Assembly (NCBI RefSeq): GCF_002797975.1
Contig: NZ_PGET01000001.1
Location: 1,054,001-1,118,000, forward strand
Source of the DNA: [Clostridium] celerecrescens 18A
Lineage (GTDB): Bacteria; Bacillota; Clostridia; Lachnospirales; Lachnospiraceae
Direction of reading: 5' to 3'
Length of the DNA stretch: 64,000 bases
Under the pieces are notes generated by a model. The model was not told where the DNA came from. It ran no database searches and saw only the letters and a program-made list of their open reading frames with translations. A program made the position numbers and the translations under genes. Every line of letters begins with the position of its first letter. Position 1 is the first letter of the stretch. Of the stretch, positions 60,072-64,000 are shown one piece after another.

Positions 60072-62237
60072 ATGGAAAAAAAACTTACCGGAAGAGTCAC
60101 TGTTCCCACGGATGTGGATATGATTCAGGAGACAAAGGAGATTGCTAAACGATGGGGAGCCGATGCTCTGCGGGATTGTGACGGAACGAATATGCCGGAT
60201 GAGCTTAAGAAAATGCCCGTTAAGATCTACTCCACCTATTATACCACCAGAAAGGACAACGAATGGGCAAATGAAAACCCGGATGAGGTCCAGCAGGTAT
60301 ATTTGATGACGGAGTTTTATACGGCAATGGAAGAGGGAGAGCTTCGCATCCCGCTAATGAAGCATCTGTATAAAGATCAGTTAAAGCCAAACACCCTACA
60401 TGACATCAAACGCTGGTGGGAGGCAGTGGACCGTACAACAGGAGAGCCTTTAGCTGCAAGTGCATGGGGATATGATGAAAACACCCAGGAAGTCATAATT
60501 TCCGATCCGGAGAGGTATCACGATTATACGGTAAGTTTCCTGGCATTTATCATCTGGGATCCAGTTCATATGTATAATTTTATTACCAACGACTGGCAGG
60601 ATGTGGAGCATCAGATCACCTTTGACGTGCGCCAGCCAAAGACCCAGGGCCATGTAATTGAAAAATTAAAACTCTGGATGGAGGAAAACCCGGACAGCAA
60701 TGTAGTGCGTTTCACAACGTTTTTCCATCAGTTTACTCTTGTATTTAATGAATATGCAAAAGAAAAATTCGTTGACTGGTTTGGTTACAGTGCCAGTGTC
60801 AGTCCTTATATTTTAGAGCAGTTTGAACAAGAGGCGGGCTATCCCTTCCGTCCGGAATATATCATTGACCAGGGCTATCATAACAATACCAACCGGGTGC
60901 CCTCTAAAGAGTTCCGTGATTTTCAGGAGTTCCAGCAGAGAGAGGTATCAAAGCTCATGAAGGTTCTTGTGGATATCTGTCACGATTGCGGCAAGGAAGC
61001 CATAATGTTCTTAGGAGATCACTGGATCGGTACGGAACCATTTGGAGAGTACTTTAAAAACGTAGGACTGGATGCAGTCGTTGGAAGCGTTGGTAACGGC
61101 ACCACCCTTCGCCTGATTTCCGATATTCCAGGAGTAACATATACAGAAGGCCGCTTTTTACCGTATTTCTTCCCGGATGTATTCTGTGAAGGCGGCGATC
61201 CGATCAAGGAGGCAAAGGTAAACTGGGTGACAGCAAGGCGGGCCATCTTAAGGAAACCCGTAGACCGGATCGGCTATGGCGGATACTTAAAGCTGGCATT
61301 GGAATTCCCTGATTTTATCCAGTATATAGAAGAGGTCTGCGATGAATTCCGCCTTCTTTATGAAAATGTGGGGGGACAAAGCCCGTACAGCCACTTTAAG
61401 GTGGGAGTGCTGAATTCCTGGGGTAAGATCCGTTCCTGGGGAACTCATATGGTAGCCCATGCCATTGATTATAAACAGACCTATTCCTATGCCGGAGTGC
61501 TGGAAGCCTTAAGCGGAATGCCCTTTGATGTGGAATTCTTAAGCTTTGAGGATGTGATCGAAGATCCGGATGTATTAAAGAAATGCAAGGTAGTCATCAA
61601 TGTTGGCGATGCCTATACGGCTCCAAGCGGCGGAACCTATTGGACCAATCCTAAGGTTACCAGCGCTGTAAAGGCCTTTGTTGCCCAGGGCGGCGGATTG
61701 ATCGGAGTGGGAGAGCCGTCTGCCTGTGAATATCAGGGCCGGTATTTTACCCTGGCAAATGTGCTGGGCGTAAATAAAGAAGTGGGCTTTTCTATGTCAA
61801 CCGATAAATACAACTGGGAAGAACACAGCCATTTTATTACAGAGGAATCCTCCGAAGCCATTGATTTCGGGGAGGGGAAGAAGAACATCTATGCTCTTTC
61901 CGGTGCAGAGATCTTAAAAAAGGCTGGGGAAGATGTCCAGATGGCTGTTAACCAGTTCGGAGACGGAAGAAGCGTATATATCAGCGGAATCCCCTATTCC
62001 TTTGAGAATTCCAGGATGCTTTACCGGGCAATCTTCTGGGCTGCAGGCATGGAACTGGAGATGAAGAAATGGTACAGCAGCAACTATCATGTGGAAGTCA
62101 ATTATTATCCGGCTACCGGCAAATATTGTATCGTGAACAATACGTATGAGCCTCAGGATACCGTGATTTATGACGGAAATGGCCAGGCTTGTTCCATGCA
62201 GTTAAAGGCAAATGATATTTTGTGGTTTTCATTTTAA
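60072..62237 (+). CDS. GH112 galactosyl phosphorylase (Gal-HexNAc or Gal-Rha phosphorylase)
   Basis: A 721-residue cytoplasmic phosphorylase that cleaves a beta-galactoside with phosphate, giving galactose-1-phosphate. GRVTVPTDVDMIQETKEI, KRWGADALRDCDGTNMPDE, FLAFIIWDPVHMYNFITNDW, DQGYHNNTNRVP and GDHWIGTEPFG (likely catalytic acid Asp316) match GH112. GGYLKLALEFPDFI, a Rossmann-like domain (VVINVGDAYTAPSGG) and a C-terminal beta domain follow. Known members act on lacto-N-biose, galacto-N-biose or Gal-beta-1,4-rhamnose; the sequence alone does not decide. There is no signal peptide. AAAGGGGATATAAG precedes the ATG. Confidence 0.92.
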   Translation: MEKKLTGRVTVPTDVDMIQETKEIAKRWGADALRDCDGTNMPDELKKMPVKIYSTYYTTRKDNEWANENPDEVQQVYLMTEFYTAMEEGELRIPLMKHLYKDQLKPNTLHDIKRWWEAVDRTTGEPLAASAWGYDENTQEVIISDPERYHDYTVSFLAFIIWDPVHMYNFITNDWQDVEHQITFDVRQPKTQGHVIEKLKLWMEENPDSNVVRFTTFFHQFTLVFNEYAKEKFVDWFGYSASVSPYILEQFEQEAGYPFRPEYIIDQGYHNNTNRVPSKEFRDFQEFQQREVSKLMKVLVDICHDCGKEAIMFLGDHWIGTEPFGEYFKNVGLDAVVGSVGNGTTLRLISDIPGVTYTEGRFLPYFFPDVFCEGGDPIKEAKVNWVTARRAILRKPVDRIGYGGYLKLALEFPDFIQYIEEVCDEFRLLYENVGGQSPYSHFKVGVLNSWGKIRSWGTHMVAHAIDYKQTYSYAGVLEALSGMPFDVEFLSFEDVIEDPDVLKKCKVVINVGDAYTAPSGGTYWTNPKVTSAVKAFVAQGGGLIGVGEPSACEYQGRYFTLANVLGVNKEVGFSMSTDKYNWEEHSHFITEESSEAIDFGEGKKNIYALSGAEILKKAGEDVQMAVNQFGDGRSVYISGIPYSFENSRMLYRAIFWAAGMELEMKKWYSSNYHVEVNYYPATGKYCIVNNTYEPQDTVIYDGNGQACSMQLKANDILWFSF

Positions 62238-62329
62238 CCTCATCAAGCAGCGAAGCGGATTGCGAATATCCGTTTGACGTACGAATGAATCAATCGGATA
62301 TACAAGACTAGAAAGGGCCCGTTATCATT

Positions 62330-63505
62330 ATGCAGACAAAGGAAACACTTGAAACATATGAGGCAATTACCATAGAGGAAGCGCATCATGCGCTGGATCA
62401 TGTGGTCGCCGGCATTAGAAATAATATTTCAACATTTTATGACAGTTTCCCGGGGGCAAGCAGTATAAACCAGATATATCCTGCCACAGAAAATAATGAC
62501 TGGACCAACGGATTTTGGACCGGACAGCTGTGGCTTTCATATGAACAGACAAAGGAGGCGGCTTTTAAGGAAGCCGCCCTTTATCAAGTCCCAGGCTTTC
62601 AGGAACGGCTGATTAAAAGAATTGTAGTAGACCATCATGATATGGGCTTTTTATATACCCCCTCCTGTGTGGCTGCTTATAAACTTACTGGCGACAATCT
62701 GGCAAGGGAAACTGCTCTGATGGCAGCAGATAACCTGATGGGGCGGTTTCAGGAGAAAGGAGAATTCTTTCAGGCCTGGGGAACGCTTGGGGATCCTAAG
62801 GAATACCGGTTAATTATTGATTGTCTTTTAAATATGCCGCTGTTATTTTGGGCGTCTGAGGAAACGAAGGATTCAAAATACCGTGAAACTGCACTACGCC
62901 ATATTCGAACCAGCATGAACTGTGTAGTCCGTGATGACTCTTCTACATACCATACCTATTATTTTGACCCGGAGACAGGAAATCCGGTCCGCGGAGTAAC
63001 GGCTCAAGGGTATAGAGACGGTTCCATATGGGCCAGAGGCCAGGCGTGGGGAATCTATGGCTCAGCAATCGCTTATAAATATTGCCCCGATCCAATGTAT
63101 ATTGAAAGCTTTCGAAAGATAACCGCGTGTTTTCTGGAGCATTTACCAAAGGATCTGGTTCCTTATTGGGATTTTGATTTTACCGATGGCAGTGGGGAAC
63201 CGAGAGATTCTTCTTCCGCAGCAATAGCAGCATGCGGTATGCTTGAGATGGCAAAATATCTGGAACCAGAGGAAGCAAAGGATCTATTGCAGCAGGCGAA
63301 ACGTTTAGTAAAGGCACTGACAAAGCACTGCTTATTCCATTCCGGCGAAAATACCAACGGAATATTGCTTCATTCCACCTATGCCAAAAGTTCTCCCTAT
63401 AACACGGTAAAGGATAGCGGAGTTGATGAATGTACCCTGTGGGGGGATTACTTTTATACAGAAGCACTTGTACGGATCATAGGACAGTGGAAGGTCTACT
63501 GGTAG
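62330..63505 (+). CDS. GH88 unsaturated glucuronyl hydrolase
   Basis: A 391-residue cytoplasmic (alpha/alpha)6-barrel enzyme that removes 4,5-unsaturated uronic acid from oligosaccharides made by polysaccharide lyases. It has NDWTNGFWTGQLWLSYE, DHHDMGFLYTPSC (Asp104), YRLIIDCLLNMPLLFWAS (Asp164), GYRDGSIWARGQAWGIYG and PRDSSSAAIAACGMLEM. The two Asp residues are 60 apart, close to the spacing of the catalytic pair of Bacillus UGL (Asp88, Asp149). No signal peptide. Chondroitin, hyaluronan or pectin fragments are possible substrates. The fucosidase gene starts 14 bases after its stop. Confidence 0.93.
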   Translation: MQTKETLETYEAITIEEAHHALDHVVAGIRNNISTFYDSFPGASSINQIYPATENNDWTNGFWTGQLWLSYEQTKEAAFKEAALYQVPGFQERLIKRIVVDHHDMGFLYTPSCVAAYKLTGDNLARETALMAADNLMGRFQEKGEFFQAWGTLGDPKEYRLIIDCLLNMPLLFWASEETKDSKYRETALRHIRTSMNCVVRDDSSTYHTYYFDPETGNPVRGVTAQGYRDGSIWARGQAWGIYGSAIAYKYCPDPMYIESFRKITACFLEHLPKDLVPYWDFDFTDGSGEPRDSSSAAIAACGMLEMAKYLEPEEAKDLLQQAKRLVKALTKHCLFHSGENTNGILLHSTYAKSSPYNTVKDSGVDECTLWGDYFYTEALVRIIGQWKVYW

Positions 63506-63519
63506 AAAAGAGAGTAAAA

Positions 63520-64000
63520 ATGAGATTAGATGAAAGACTTATAACCATTGTACCGTCTGACAGGCAGGTCATGCTGCAGAAAACAGAATTTTATGCATTT
63601 TTTCATTTTACGGTGAATACGTTTACCGGAACGGAATGGGGATACGGAACAGAATCACCAGAAGTTTTTAATCCGGATCAAATGGATGCAGATCAATGGA
63701 TACAAGCGATTAAGGCGGCAGGTATGAAAGGTACAATCCTTACCTGTAAGCACCATGACGGATTTTGTTTATGGCCCAGTAAATATACCGATCATTCCGT
63801 AAAGTACAGTCCTTATGGGGATGGAAAGGGCGATATTGTTAAAGAAGTATCAGATGCTTGTAAAAAAGCCGGTCTGAAATTTGGTATTTACCTTTCTCCA
63901 TGGGACCGGAATCAGGAAACTTATGGACAGGGAAAGGCATATGATGATTATTTCGTAGCACAGCTTACAGAACTGCTTACGGGATATGGAGATATTTTTA
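63520..64000 (+). CDS. GH29 alpha-L-fucosidase, N-terminal part (cut by window edge)
   Basis: The frame opens at the ATG at 63520 and runs to the right edge without a stop (160 codons). It starts MRLDERLITIVPSDRQVMLQ and has AFFHFTVNTFTGTEWGYGTE, GMKGTILTCKHHDGFCLWPS, SVKYSPYGDGKGDIV and KFGIYLSPWDRN, the standard N-terminal GH29 catalytic-barrel sequence. It has no signal peptide, so it would act in the cytoplasm on imported fucosylated oligosaccharides. With GH88 and GH112 it suggests stepwise removal of fucose, unsaturated uronic acid and galactose. The nucleophile Asp lies beyond or near the cut and cannot be confirmed. Confidence 0.92.
   Translation, partial: MRLDERLITIVPSDRQVMLQKTEFYAFFHFTVNTFTGTEWGYGTESPEVFNPDQMDADQWIQAIKAAGMKGTILTCKHHDGFCLWPSKYTDHSVKYSPYGDGKGDIVKEVSDACKKAGLKFGIYLSPWDRNQETYGQGKAYDDYFVAQLTELLTGYGDIF

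Overview
The window reads as chromosome of an endospore-forming, motile or chemotactic, fermentative Clostridia, most like the Lachnospiraceae (Lacrimispora/Enterocloster type). The evidence is an alpha/beta-type small acid-soluble spore protein, strong AGGAGG ribosome-binding sites, dense operons with ATGA overlaps, many PTS and ABC sugar systems, YesM/YesN two-component pairs, an anaerobic (cbi) cobalamin pathway, and PadR/HAAS/DUF4097 and KtrAB genes. I saw no rRNA, tRNA, prophage, insertion sequence or CRISPR array. The species call is inference only.

Layout. 1-8.5 kb: end of a purine permease, enolase behind a long structured leader, an MBL-fold hydrolase, a phosphopantetheinyl transferase overlapping a convergent EamA exporter, cyclopropane fatty acid synthase, an anchored exported phosphoesterase, and an RpiR regulator. 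8.6-13.8 kb: an amino-sugar locus with PTS IIA and murQ leftward, and a second RpiR regulator, PTS IIB, a fused PTS IIC-IID and nanE rightward. 14-19.3 kb: a chemoreceptor and a fruK-fruA fructose operon. 19.4-30.2 kb: HAD phosphatase, LCP protein, a zinc-type ABC transporter, KtrAB potassium uptake, a small Cys-rich membrane protein, a PTS_EIIC_2 permease, two COG0523 GTPases (one with seven metal-binding repeats, one fused to a DUF1980-like domain) and a shortened VOC gene. 30.4-33.2 kb: divergent polysaccharide deacetylase and D,D-carboxypeptidase.

33.3-40.6 kb: a YesM/YesN pair, an RbsABC-type sugar ABC transporter and an orphan membrane-anchored DctP-like binding protein. 40.7-43.9 kb: a PadR-controlled envelope module (PspC, PadR, HAAS/DUF1700, DUF4097, PspC), then the spore protein gene. 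44.1-53.7 kb: a ten-gene anaerobic cobalamin operon (cbiD, L, F, G, H, J-E fusion, T, A, cobT, cobU). 54.5 kb to the right edge: a second YesM/YesN pair, two sugar ABC permeases and cytoplasmic glycan enzymes (GH112 phosphorylase, GH88 hydrolase and a GH29 alpha-fucosidase cut by the window edge), suggesting import and phosphorolytic breakdown of a host or plant oligosaccharide.

The signal least explained by known genes is a family of about 40-bp GGGTAT-cored intergenic repeats. Three copies form a tandem array with an exact 52-bp period just before padR. Single copies sit before the second COG0523 GTPase gene, after the spore protein gene and in the cobalamin operon leader. Other notable points are the fused IIC-IID permease inside a split MurNAc/ManNAc locus, the ABC-plus-DctP hybrid next to a two-component system, and the paired COG0523 GTPases with unusual C-terminal domains.
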